A stretch of 36,461 nt of DNA from positions 1-36,461 of the forward strand of contig PUKQ01000256.1 in assembly GCA_003550565.1 (NCBI GenBank), read 5' to 3'. Below are positions 1 through 7,195 of this stretch, piece by piece. The translations under genes were made by a program, and so were the position numbers. The notes below the pieces were generated by a model that made no database searches, was not told where the DNA came from, and worked only from the letters and a program-made list of their open reading frames with translations. The stretch is from Syntrophomonadaceae bacterium (lineage in GTDB: Bacteria > Bacillota > Dethiobacteria > DTU022 > PWGO01). How positions within the stretch are numbered: position 1 is the stretch's first letter; each line of letters starts with the position of its first letter.

Positions 1-2184
1 CTGGCTCTCGCTCAGGGGTATGTCCATGCCCAGGAAAGATTATGGCAGATGGAAACTCACCGCCGGGCAGTTGCGGGCACTGTGAGTGAAATTGTGGGTG
101 AAGATATGCTGGAGATGGATCGTTTGATGCGCACGATAGGGCTGAGCAGGGTTAATGAAGAATTGGCAGAAGAGACCTCTGCGGAAAGTATGGCAATCAT
201 GCAAAATTATGCAGATGGCGTTAATGCTTTTTTGGAAAAAAATAAATTTCCCCTGGAAATGAGCCTATTGGGCTTTGAACCCGAACCCTGGACAGCAGAA
301 GACAGTCTCGGCATAATTGTGCTGTTGGCATATAATCTGGGTGGTAACTGGATGGAAGAAACCGCCAGGGCCTCCTTAGAGGAAGAACTTGAGCCTCATC
401 TGTTTGAAGAATTAATGCCTCCTTATGAAGATTGGGATACCCCCAAGGTGTGGACTGAAGAGCAGGCAGCTGCCATGCAGGTAGATAAAGAGAGGGGAGT
501 TTTTCGGAATGCGACGGAGAGGAATCGGGAGTTGATGGCGCAGAAGGAAAAAATTATGCCCCGCTTGGGAAGTAACAGTTGGGTGGTAAGTCCTGAACTT
601 TCTGCCTCTGAAGAAGCTGTATTGGCCAACGATCCCCATCTGCAAATAGACCTTCCTTCTATTTGGTATGAAAACCGGCTGGAAAAAGAGGAGGGTATTA
701 ATCTTTATGGCTGGTCGGTGCCCGGTGCTCCGGGAATAGTCATAGGAAACAACCAGCATATAGCCTGGGGATTGACCAATATAGGGGATGTCCAGGATCT
801 TTTTCTTGAAGAACAGCATCCCGATGATCCCCATAAATTTAAGTATGACGAAGATTGGTACGAAGCAGAAGTTATCAAAGAAGAAATTGTGGTAGACGGC
901 AGAGATGACCCGGTGGAGCATGAGGTAATTATTACCCGTAACGGCCCTTTGGTTCACGATGATCCGCCCATGAGCCTTAAGTGGACTGCATATGATTTTG
1001 AAGGAAGCACAGCCGATGCAATTTTTGAAGTAAATAAGTCTCGTAATTGGGAAGAATTTACTGATGCCCTGGAAAGTTTTTCTATGCCCAGCCAGTGTAT
1101 TGTTTACGCAGATGTGGAAGGGAATATCGGTTTCAGAGTGACGGGTAATTTGCCTATTCGTAAAAAGGGATTGGGTTTAACCCCGTCTCCGGGATGGGAT
1201 CCTGACTACGGATGGGAAGGGTATATACCCATGGATGATTTACCGGAACTTTATAATCCTCCTAACGAGTATATTGTTACTGCCAATCACCTTGTTACTG
1301 GTGATGATTATCCTTACCCCATTGCCATTGATTGTGCGCCGCCTTATCGCATGCAGCGCATAGTGGATGTGCTGGAAAACGATGATAATTTTGATGTGGA
1401 AGATTTTAAAGAGCTGCAAAATGACTGGTATAACCAGCATGCAGCCGAACGCCTTCCTGATTTTATTCGTGCTATTGAGGATCACCGGAATGAAATGGAT
1501 CAAATAGAGCAGAAGGGCCTGGAATTGATTCAAGAATGGGTCGTTGAACCGGTTAATGTACCGGAAAAAGCCGGGCCGGCTATTTTTCAAGTTTGGTACC
1601 TCAATTTTATGGAAGAAGTATTTAGGGACACCATGGGAGATGAGCTTTATCAGACCTTTTTAGAAAGAGATTACCTGGCTTATAATGCCCTGGAGAACCT
1701 GTTGGAAGAGGGAGAGGCAGAGTGGTTCGATCCGGGTTTGGAGGAATTGCTGCGGGAAAGTTTTAGCCGCAGCATAGATCAATTGGTGGAAGAACTGGGT
1801 GACGAGCCATCCCATTGGGAGTGGGGACAGCTGCAAACCATAAGTTTCGACCATCTTATGGGAGAAGTGGCCCTTTTGAGGCCTCTTTTATGTCGAGGAC
1901 CTTATCCCTATGGGGGCGACCATATGACCGTGGGTAGGGCGGCTTATAGTCTTGATAATCCCTTCCAGGTGAATAGCATTGCCGGTATGCGTTTTATTTC
2001 TGTAATGAGAGAAGAAGGAGTGGAATCTTATGGGGTTATCGCCGGCGGTCAATCTGGCCACCCCTTAAGCTCGCATTATGATGATCAACTGGATTATTGG
2101 CTGGAAGGGAAATATTATTCTCTAAACTTTACTCCTGAAGAGTTTGAAGGCCGAGAAACCCGGGACTTGAAAATCACTCCTTGA
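1..2184 (+). CDS. Penicillin acylase family N-terminal nucleophile hydrolase (5' truncated by window edge)
   Basis: The frame is already open at base 1 and reads LALAQGYVHAQERLWQME, the conserved early block of penicillin/acyl-homoserine-lactone acylases, so the start lies upstream and the ATG at 49 is internal. These enzymes are made as one chain that cuts itself before a Ser, which becomes the N-terminal nucleophile of the beta chain and hydrolyses an amide. That Ser is codon 191 of the window, in GSNSWVVSP. NDPHL, GLTNIGDVQDLF and RNGPLV follow as in the family. The stop is at 2182-2184. The protein is very rich in Glu/Asp, as expected of an exported enzyme in a salty or alkaline habitat. 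The substrate cannot be told: beta-lactam, N-acyl-homoserine lactone and other amides are all processed by this family. Family call is secure, function is not. Confidence 0.93.
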   Translation: MALAQGYVHAQERLWQMETHRRAVAGTVSEIVGEDMLEMDRLMRTIGLSRVNEELAEETSAESMAIMQNYADGVNAFLEKNKFPLEMSLLGFEPEPWTAEDSLGIIVLLAYNLGGNWMEETARASLEEELEPHLFEELMPPYEDWDTPKVWTEEQAAAMQVDKERGVFRNATERNRELMAQKEKIMPRLGSNSWVVSPELSASEEAVLANDPHLQIDLPSIWYENRLEKEEGINLYGWSVPGAPGIVIGNNQHIAWGLTNIGDVQDLFLEEQHPDDPHKFKYDEDWYEAEVIKEEIVVDGRDDPVEHEVIITRNGPLVHDDPPMSLKWTAYDFEGSTADAIFEVNKSRNWEEFTDALESFSMPSQCIVYADVEGNIGFRVTGNLPIRKKGLGLTPSPGWDPDYGWEGYIPMDDLPELYNPPNEYIVTANHLVTGDDYPYPIAIDCAPPYRMQRIVDVLENDDNFDVEDFKELQNDWYNQHAAERLPDFIRAIEDHRNEMDQIEQKGLELIQEWVVEPVNVPEKAGPAIFQVWYLNFMEEVFRDTMGDELYQTFLERDYLAYNALENLLEEGEAEWFDPGLEELLRESFSRSIDQLVEELGDEPSHWEWGQLQTISFDHLMGEVALLRPLLCRGPYPYGGDHMTVGRAAYSLDNPFQVNSIAGMRFISVMREEGVESYGVIAGGQSGHPLSSHYDDQLDYWLEGKYYSLNFTPEEFEGRETRDLKITP

Positions 2185-2234
2185 AAATTGTGGCGGAGCA
2201 TTATCTGCTTGGGTTAAAAAAGAATAAACCTTTT

Positions 2235-2249
2235 CAGAGGCAGCTTCTG
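2235..2249. terminator. Weak hairpin between acylase gene and the minus-strand PerR operon
   Basis: CAGAGG (2235-2240) pairs with CTTCTG (2244-2249) around a three-base loop, with one G-U pair on the plus strand. The plus-strand tail is only TTTG. On the minus strand a T-rich run follows about 15 bases later. It lies between two convergent genes, so a weak bidirectional terminator is possible. The rest of 2185-2324 shows nothing clear. Confidence 0.25.
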
Positions 2250-2324
2250 TTTGATCCCGGATTCCCACGCTTTTATTAATTTGTATAAACCAGAGGGATA
2301 GCCTTATGCATATTACAGAAAGAC

Positions 2325-2471
2325 TTATCCTTCCTTATTTTTATTATCATTTGTTTTTTGCTGAGAATCTGATTTAACCATATCCTCTTTTGAGGCTCCG
2401 CAATCGCACTTGGCCGGGCGACAACGGTTTTCAATTTCTTTGCCGCATGATGTGCATTTCCATAATGCCAA
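2325..2471 (-). CDS. Small RCKP-type rubredoxin-like zinc-ribbon protein (48 aa)
   Basis: A 48-residue protein starting at TTG 2471 with a strong site (AGGGGGTG) six bases upstream that overlaps the stop of the preceding perR-like gene. It begins MALWKCTSCGKEIENRC and continues RPAKCDCGASKED, so it has a C-x2-C pair (residues 6, 9), a C-R-P turn (17-19), and a C-x-C pair (22, 24). This matches the short rubredoxin-like or zinc-ribbon proteins called RCKP type, which bind one iron or zinc through four Cys. The C-terminal half is polar and lysine/asparagine-rich. Only five bases separate it from the perR-like stop, so the two are surely co-transcribed. That suggests a role in oxidative stress or metal handling, which is inference. 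A GTG at 2480 is in frame but sits inside the ribosome binding site. Confidence 0.75.
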   Translation of the reverse strand: MALWKCTSCGKEIENRCRPAKCDCGASKEDMVKSDSQQKTNDNKNKEG

Positions 2472-2476
2472 ATTAT

Positions 2477-2902
2477 TCACCCCCTCGCATTACATTTTTT
2501 GCAACTTCCATACAATAATATATCAACAGAGGTAACTTCGTAATCGGAGTTTATGTTTACTTCTTGTTTAATATCTTCTGTGAAACCTGAAAGTTTTCCG
2601 TCAATATCATCAACCTGTTTACATTCCATGCACATTATATGAGCATGGGGATAAATATTGGCATCAAAGCGGTAAATATTTATCCCTACAATTAATCTTT
2701 TAACTATCCCTTTATGTGCAAACATTTCCAGGGCTTTATAAACCGTATTTAAGCTTATTGAAGGATATAATTTCTTAACTTCATCAAAAATTGCTTCCAC
2801 GGTTGGGTGTTCTTTGCTAGAACTCAGAACCTTATAAATTAATTCTCTTTGAGGAGTTACCCTTAAATTATGTTTCTGGAATAGCTTTATGTGTTCTTCC
2901 AA
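2477..2902 (-). CDS. perR: Fur-family transcriptional repressor, PerR-like
   Basis: A 141-residue Fur-family regulator: winged helix (RVTPQRELIYKVL, then SISLNTVYKALEMFAHKGIV) followed by the metal-binding dimer domain. The PerR regulatory-metal ligands can be traced by spacing: His in HPTVEAIFDEV, Asp in RFDAN, His-x-His in PHAHIMC, and Asp eleven residues after the second His, where PerR has Asp and Fur has Glu. Two C-x2-C pairs (CMEC and CKKC) form the structural zinc site. PerR senses peroxide by metal-catalysed His oxidation and represses detoxification genes. I place the start at TTG 2902, five bases after GGAAGGAG; a more upstream TTG at 2923 has no such site. The leader is long, from a promoter near 3150. 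PerR rather than Fur or Zur is likely but rests on these residues alone. Confidence 0.85.
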   Translation of the reverse strand: MEEHIKLFQKHNLRVTPQRELIYKVLSSSKEHPTVEAIFDEVKKLYPSISLNTVYKALEMFAHKGIVKRLIVGINIYRFDANIYPHAHIMCMECKQVDDIDGKLSGFTEDIKQEVNINSDYEVTSVDILLYGSCKKCNARG

Positions 2903-3010
2903 AATTACTCCTTCCTTAATCAACTGTAATTAAAGAGTTACTTATATTATTACTATACTCAATAGGAGCTTTAATAGATGTTTATTATTTCTTATAAAAA
3001 ATAATGTGTC

Positions 3011-3026
3011 TGGAAAGCGATTTCAT
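3011..3026 (+). promoter_or_regulatory. cre-like operator in the left repeat arm
   Basis: TGGAAAGCGATTTCAT matches the catabolite-responsive-element consensus WTGNAARCGNWWWCAW at 13 of 14 informative positions; the second base is G rather than T. LacI-family regulators such as CcpA bind such sites. It lies immediately upstream of a possible rightward promoter. It could match by chance of being in the repeat. Confidence 0.35.
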
Positions 3027-3054
3027 TGATGCAGCTCCTATTAATTTGTTTAAT
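3026..3054 (+). promoter_or_regulatory. Possible rightward promoter inside the inverted repeat
   Basis: TTGATG (3026-3031), a 17-base spacer and TTTAAT (3049-3054) resemble a sigma-A promoter. TTGA belongs to the left repeat arm, so this mirrors the stronger promoter at the right arm. Transcripts would run towards the PHP gene and meet a weak terminator at 3276-3299. Confidence 0.3.
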
Positions 3055-3147
3055 ACCGTGAGTGTTTCTTATCAATTGTTTAATCAAATACTTATAGTTT
3101 TGCTTTAACAGTTAAGATAAGTAATATTATATATTTTGTTACCTTTT

Positions 3148-3175
3148 ATTATAATAACGTGTTTTTACATGTCAA
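3148..3175 (-). promoter_or_regulatory. Sigma-A promoter for the perR-like operon
   Basis: On the minus strand TTGACA (3175-3170) and TATAAT (3153-3148) are both perfect, with a 16-base spacer. Transcription would begin near 3141 and give a leader of about 240 bases before the perR-like start at 2902. The first four bases of the -35 box belong to the right repeat arm, and the cre-like site abuts it upstream. Confidence 0.6.
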
Positions 3176-3190
3176 TGAAATCGCTTTCAA
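3175..3190 (-). promoter_or_regulatory. cre-like operator in the right repeat arm
   Basis: On the minus strand TTGAAAGCGATTTCAT fits the cre consensus WTGNAARCGNWWWCAW at every position. It overlaps the last base of the perR -35 box, so it sits just upstream of the promoter, a position from which a CcpA-type regulator could activate or interfere. No LacI-family gene is in the window, so the binding protein is unknown. Confidence 0.45.
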
Positions 3191-3196
3191 GACACA

Positions 3197-3231
3197 TTAT
3201 AATAAATATTACTAACTAATAATAATTATTA
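3197..3231. promoter_or_regulatory. Two PerR-box-like palindromes in tandem
   Basis: The Bacillus PerR box is TTATAATNATTATAA. Bases 3197-3211 (TTATAATAAATATTA) agree at 12 of 14 informative positions. Bases 3217-3231 (TAATAATAATTATTA) form a perfect 7-1-7 palindrome and also agree at 12 of 14. Their starts are 20 bp apart, about two helical turns. They lie upstream of the perR-like promoter, so autoregulation or control of the PHP gene is plausible. The region is very AT-rich, so chance matches are a real concern. Confidence 0.4.
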
Positions 3232-3275
3232 CATAATAATTAATAACTGTCAAGCAAATTAAGAAGAATAATTAT

Positions 3276-3299
3276 GGTTGTCAACAACCCAGTTTTTTT
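3276..3299 (+). terminator. Small hairpin followed by seven T
   Basis: GGTTG (3276-3280) pairs with CAACC (3285-3289) around TCAA, followed three bases later by TTTTTTT (3293-3299). The stem is short. It would stop rightward transcripts from the repeat region before the PHP gene's own promoter. Confidence 0.35.
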
Positions 3300-3377
3300 G
3301 ATAAGGGGTATCACATAAATACAATAATTAATTAGGCTATCAATTTTAAAACTACAGTAACATAATAATGAAAATGT

Positions 3378-3406
3378 TTGACAATATATGATGTTTTAGA
3401 AATAAT
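3378..3406 (+). promoter_or_regulatory. Promoter of the membrane-anchored PHP gene
   Basis: TTGACA (3378-3383), a 17-base spacer and AATAAT (3401-3406) make a near-consensus sigma-A promoter. Transcription would begin near 3413, leaving a leader of about 68 bases before the ATG at 3481. Confidence 0.55.
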
Positions 3407-3480
3407 CTTAATTAAGTGATTATTGCTAAGTATTCTGTTCAGGTAAATAGGTTAAATATACTGCAGGAAGGAGAAGGCAA

Positions 3481-4554
3481 ATGTTTAGAAGTAAAAAAAG
3501 TATAATAATTTTAATTGTAGTAGTAGTGTTACTCACAGGTGGTGGATTTTTACTTTTTGGGGAGGAAGAAGAAATTGAAATTCCCCAAACGGTAGAAGCA
3601 GTTTTTATAGAGCCCCGCCCCGATATTGAGCTGGAAGATCCTTATGAGGAAGTAGATTGGAATGCATACGGGCAGCATTATGCCAACCTTCATACACATA
3701 CAAGAAACAGTGATGGTGTATACAGTGTGCCGGGAGCTATTGATGCTTATTATGAAAGGGGATATGAGATACTGGCCATAGCGGACCATAATTATGTTAC
3801 CTGGCCGTGGGAAGATTATGACCGCGACCCTGAAGAACTCGGCATGTTGGCGGTTCAGGCTAACGAGATCTCCGACACCCATCATATAGGGAGTTATTTT
3901 AATGATTTTGATATTGATGGAAGAGAATACAGTGTAATATGGGGAGGTACCGGAGAAAAGGCAGATATTAGCGAAGATGAAGTGCTGCATAAAATTGCCG
4001 AAAGAGATGGGTTGGCCGTATTTTTCCATCCCGGGCGTTATGAAAAGCCGGCAGGGTATTATGAGAAGTTTTATAAAAAATATGATCACCTGGTGGGAAT
4101 GGAGGTTGTGAACCAGCGGGATCGCTATCCCCAGGATCGAGCAAAATGGGATGATGTTTTGACCATGCTCATGCCTGAACGTCCGGTTTGGGGTTTTGCC
4201 AATGATGATATGCATGCACCATGGCACGTGGGGAACAGTTACAATATTTTTTTGCTGCCGGAGTTAACTGAAGAAAAATTCAGAACCGCAATGAAAACCG
4301 GACAGTTTTATTTTTCCAACGGTGAAGGTTCTCCTACCCTTGATGCTGTTAATGTTGACAATGATGAGGGTACTGTGTCTGTTGATGTTGATGATGTTAA
4401 GGAAATAGTCTGGATCTCCGATGGAATGGTAATAGGCAAAGGAGATACCCTTGAATTTACCAACACCGCCAATGTTGGTTCTTATGTGAGGGCGGAAATT
4501 ATAGGAGAAGAAGGAATAACTTACACCAACCCTTTTGGTGTTATTGAAGGTTAA
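3481..4554 (+). CDS. Membrane-anchored PHP-domain metal-dependent phosphoesterase
   Basis: A 357-residue protein with a single N-terminal hydrophobic segment (about residues 8-27) after MFRSKKS, and no clear cleavage site, followed by an acidic linker. The PHP fold starts at about residue 67. Metal-site motifs can be followed: LHTHT (His71, His73), ADHN (Asp102, His103), FFHPGRY (His183) and NDDMH (Asp243, His245). PHP proteins bind two or three metals and hydrolyse phosphoesters. The anchor puts the catalytic domain outside the membrane, unlike the cytosolic histidinol-phosphatase or polymerase forms. The last 90 residues look like a beta-rich C-terminal domain. The start ATG has GGAAGGAG upstream. 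The gene stands alone with its own promoter. Substrate unknown. Confidence 0.85.
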   Translation: MFRSKKSIIILIVVVVLLTGGGFLLFGEEEEIEIPQTVEAVFIEPRPDIELEDPYEEVDWNAYGQHYANLHTHTRNSDGVYSVPGAIDAYYERGYEILAIADHNYVTWPWEDYDRDPEELGMLAVQANEISDTHHIGSYFNDFDIDGREYSVIWGGTGEKADISEDEVLHKIAERDGLAVFFHPGRYEKPAGYYEKFYKKYDHLVGMEVVNQRDRYPQDRAKWDDVLTMLMPERPVWGFANDDMHAPWHVGNSYNIFLLPELTEEKFRTAMKTGQFYFSNGEGSPTLDAVNVDNDEGTVSVDVDDVKEIVWISDGMVIGKGDTLEFTNTANVGSYVRAEIIGEEGITYTNPFGVIEG

Positions 4555-4638
4555 TGGCGGTTAAGAGTTTTACTTTGTTTGCTAAAATAAATGATCTGTA
4601 CAGATTGTTAATCTATTTCCGTGTTTTGCTTGATTATG

Positions 4639-5964
4639 TTAACTTTCATCTGATAGCTTTTGCTGCTGGTAAGCTAATACTTCTTTTTCGGGGTAAAATA
4701 GGAAAACAATAAAACCAATGGCAAGTAAAAAGGCTGCCACCGGTCCGGTTAACTGCACGCCTAATGGTTCAGCGGGGGTTTGCCCGAATGTTTGGAAAAG
4801 TGTGCCCATCACTACTGTAGAAAGGCCGAGGGCACCTTTCATGATCAGACCTTGAGTGCCAAAGTACATGGCCTGGCGATGTTGCCCGGTTAGCTTTTCG
4901 TCAAGGTCGGAAATACTTGCTACCAGAGCGTCAGGTACAATAAAAAGGGCAGCAACGGGAAAGCCGGCCAATCCTACCCCAATCAAGGCTAAAGTAAAGT
5001 AATCTATGCCCCAGAGGGGCTTTCCCAAAAAATATACTAAAGGAAGAAGGACAATGAGGACGAACATGGAGAGAAGCATGGTAGTTTTTAAGCCCTTTTT
5101 CTTGGCAATGTAATTAATGATGGGAAAGGATATAACGGCTATTACTCCTGCTGCCCCATAAAATAAAGAAGTGGCTGCTTCTCCTTCTTCCAAAAGTACG
5201 GTTACGTAAAATGGAGCTGCCTGTAAGACTATGTTTCCACCGAACCAGAAAGCGATACATCCTACCAAATAGAAAACAAAAGGGCGGTTTTGTAGAGTTT
5301 TTTTAATAGCTTCAATAAGCCCTAAAGTAGCTGGCTTGGATTGGGCATATTCTTTTTCACGAATGCTCATAGGTATATAGAGTAAAACCAGGGCTAAAAT
5401 TCCCATAATCCAGGCCATGTTTTGGAAACCGATTTTCCCGATAATAATCCCTGCGCCGATAAGTGCTATTCCTGTGCCCAGCATCCTAAAGATGGCCTTA
5501 TAGGTGGCAAGGTTTACCCGTTTAGCTGTAGAAGTTGCCAGTTCGGGCAATAAAGCAAGGTAAGGGCATACATAAGCGGTGAAGGAAGCAAAATAAATAC
5601 TTACCAAGCAGATCAGATAAAGGGCATTCCAGGTTGATTGTCCTTCTACAAGGGGATGAAAGAGAGCGATAAAACTTCCGACCAAAATGACCCCGCTAAC
5701 GGCCATGAAGGGCATGCGCCGCCCCCACTTGCTGTCAAAATTGTCAGAGAACCTGGCTATAACGGGATCGGCCACTGCGTCGACCAATCTTCCCAGAAAA
5801 ATAATTGTGCCTACAATGGCGGGAGGTACCAGTGCTTCTCCTCCCAGAGCCCCGGTGGTATAAAAATAGAAGATCCAGGCAGTAATAATCTGGTTGACAA
5901 GGAATATTCCTCCCTCTGGAATTCCGTATATTATTTGTCCCCAAAAGGGTAATTCTTTGACCAT
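4639..5964 (-). CDS. MFS transporter, GPH-type (sugar/cation symporter) family
   Basis: A 441-residue, strongly hydrophobic protein with about twelve predicted membrane helices. The motif RLVDAVADPVIARFSDN, followed by SKWGRRMPFM in the loop between helices 2 and 3, is diagnostic of the glycoside-pentoside-hexuronide:cation symporter family (MelB/XylP type, MFS_2). Those proteins import sugars with Na+ or H+. Substrate cannot be predicted: no sugar-degrading genes stand next to it. The ATG at 5964 is preceded by AAAGGA about ten bases upstream. It converges on the PHP gene and diverges from moxR, so it is monocistronic. A few related transporters in this family carry other small anions, which cannot be excluded. 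Confidence 0.85.
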   Translation of the reverse strand: MVKELPFWGQIIYGIPEGGIFLVNQIITAWIFYFYTTGALGGEALVPPAIVGTIIFLGRLVDAVADPVIARFSDNFDSKWGRRMPFMAVSGVILVGSFIALFHPLVEGQSTWNALYLICLVSIYFASFTAYVCPYLALLPELATSTAKRVNLATYKAIFRMLGTGIALIGAGIIIGKIGFQNMAWIMGILALVLLYIPMSIREKEYAQSKPATLGLIEAIKKTLQNRPFVFYLVGCIAFWFGGNIVLQAAPFYVTVLLEEGEAATSLFYGAAGVIAVISFPIINYIAKKKGLKTTMLLSMFVLIVLLPLVYFLGKPLWGIDYFTLALIGVGLAGFPVAALFIVPDALVASISDLDEKLTGQHRQAMYFGTQGLIMKGALGLSTVVMGTLFQTFGQTPAEPLGVQLTGPVAAFLLAIGFIVFLFYPEKEVLAYQQQKLSDES

Positions 5965-6055
5965 GGATAAGTTTTCCTTTCTTAATTATTAAAAATGTGC
6001 CTTGATATCAATATATTAAGTAGATGCTAGAAGATATTTATTACCATTATTATGC

Positions 6056-6083
6056 ATTATACCCTATTTAAAGAATATGTTTA
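6056..6083 (-). promoter_or_regulatory. Possible promoter of the GPH transporter gene
   Basis: A perfect TATAAT on the minus strand (6061-6056) has TAAACA (6083-6078) 16 bases upstream, four of six matches to TTGACA. Transcription would start near 6049, about 85 bases before the ATG. The remainder of 5965-6194 is AT-rich with no other clear signal. Confidence 0.35.
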
Positions 6084-6194
6084 AGGGTGATAAAAAAATT
6101 TAAATATTTAGAAATTATTGTAAAGGATTGTTGAGCAACATGAAGGTTGGTTTTTAGAAAAATAAAGTGCTATTATATAGAAGAGAAAGGAGAG

Positions 6195-7079
6195 ATGGTT
6201 TTGGAATTAACATTATCTGAGCTAAGAGATCGTTTTGAAGAAATAAACTACATCTGTGAAGAAGATACTGTTTTAACGGTTTTTTTGGCTTTAAAATTGC
6301 AGAAGCCTTTGTTAATAGAGGGTGCTCCGGGGGTTGGGAAAACGGAGATGGGAAAGGCCCTGTCCCGGGTTTTTGGAGTGGATCTCATCAGACTGCAGTG
6401 CTATGAAGGCTTGGATGAGAACAAGGCCCTTTATGAATGGAATTACCAGAAACAGTTGCTAAAAATTCAGATGAGCAAGGAGATGGGCAAAGAAGAAATT
6501 AGCGAGAAAGAATTATTTTCCAGGGAATACTTACTGGAAAGGCCTTTACTTAAGGCTATAAGTTCACCCGAGAAAAATGTATTACTCATCGATGAAGTGG
6601 ACAAATGTGATCATGAATTTGAAGCTTTTTTGTTTGAGGTTTTATCTGATTTTCAGGTTTCCATTCCCGAACTGGGAACGGTTAAAGCTTTAAAAGTACC
6701 CATGGTGGTATTAACCAGTAATAGTGAGCGGGAGCTATCGGATGGTTTGCGCAGGCGCTGTATTTATCTTTACCTGGACTTTCCTTCTGTTGAGAGGGAA
6801 ACGCAAATCATAAACAAAAAAATACCGCAGGCAGGGCAAAAACTTTCTAACGAAATTGCCCGGGCAGTAAATTATCTGCGAGAGAATCAGCATATTAAAA
6901 AGAAACCCTCCATTGCGGAAACCCTTGATTGGGTCGGGGCATTGGTTTCACTGCACCGGGATCGGTTGGAAGCTAAACTATTAGATGATTTTTTGGGACT
7001 GCTCCTAAAATCAAAAAGAGATCAAGAAATATTTCGGGAAGAAATCGGCGCAGAAAATTTAATTAATAGTATTCGCTAG
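6195..7079 (+). CDS. MoxR-family AAA+ ATPase
   Basis: A protein of about 294 residues carrying one AAA+ domain. Walker A is GAPGVGKTE (residues 43-51), Walker B is LLIDEVDK (Asp133-Glu134), and a sensor-like TSNSERELSDGLRRRC follows with its arginine-finger region. MoxR ATPases act with a von Willebrand A partner to remodel or insert metal into target enzymes. That partner is the next gene downstream. The ATG at 6195 lies only two bases after GGAG (6189-6192); the in-frame TTG at 6201 has an eight-base spacing and may be the real start. A weak promoter (TTGGTT 6147, TATTAT 6171) lies just upstream. The pair resembles CoxD/CoxE of aerobic CO dehydrogenase maturation. Confidence 0.88.
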   Translation: MVLELTLSELRDRFEEINYICEEDTVLTVFLALKLQKPLLIEGAPGVGKTEMGKALSRVFGVDLIRLQCYEGLDENKALYEWNYQKQLLKIQMSKEMGKEEISEKELFSREYLLERPLLKAISSPEKNVLLIDEVDKCDHEFEAFLFEVLSDFQVSIPELGTVKALKVPMVVLTSNSERELSDGLRRRCIYLYLDFPSVERETQIINKKIPQAGQKLSNEIARAVNYLRENQHIKKKPSIAETLDWVGALVSLHRDRLEAKLLDDFLGLLLKSKRDQEIFREEIGAENLINSIR

Positions 7080-7195
7080 TGGTTGAAATTAGCGCTAAAA
7101 TACAGCTGAAAGAAGGATTGAAAGGTTATAAAGTTTTTTTATAAGAAGGATTAAGTTAATGATTAATTTTGGGTTATACATAGAACATATATGAG

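Larger units (their letters stand above)
3001..3200. repeat. 29-bp inverted repeat pair flanking 142 bp (candidate MITE, invertible promoter or operator pair)
   Basis: Bases 3001-3029 and the reverse complement of 3172-3200 are identical at 28 of 29 positions; the one difference is at 3012. The arms begin ATAATGTGTC and contain AAAGCGATTTCATTGA. The enclosed 142 bp is AT-rich and non-coding. TA dinucleotides occur at 3002-3003 and 3198-3199, so the unit can be read as a 194-bp element with 26-bp terminal repeats between TA target copies, as in IS630/mariner-type MITEs. Alternatively it is an invertible promoter, because promoter elements lie just inside both arms, or a pair of operators for a looping repressor. 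No transposase or recombinase is present in the window. Confidence 0.75.
2903..3480. other. AT-rich 578-bp intergenic regulatory region
   Basis: The only gene-free stretch above 300 bases. It separates the minus-strand perR-like operon from the plus-strand PHP gene. No ORF of credible length or composition is visible on either strand. It holds the inverted repeat pair at 3001-3200, a second 10-bp inverted repeat (2961-2970 with 3033-3042), a promoter facing each way, PerR-box-like palindromes, a possible terminator and the PHP promoter. These are listed separately. Confidence 0.7.

Noticed and set aside
412-957. 181-codon minus-strand frame opposite the acylase gene
   Set aside because: No start signal or motif; the plus strand carries conserved acylase blocks over the same bases.
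3550-4227. 225-codon minus-strand frame opposite the PHP gene
   Set aside because: It lacks a ribosome binding site and recognisable motifs, while the plus-strand PHP motifs are clear.
4594-4605. Perfect palindrome ATCTGTACAGAT between convergent genes
   Set aside because: No T run follows and no promoter overlaps it; a 12-bp palindrome alone is weak evidence for an operator or terminator.
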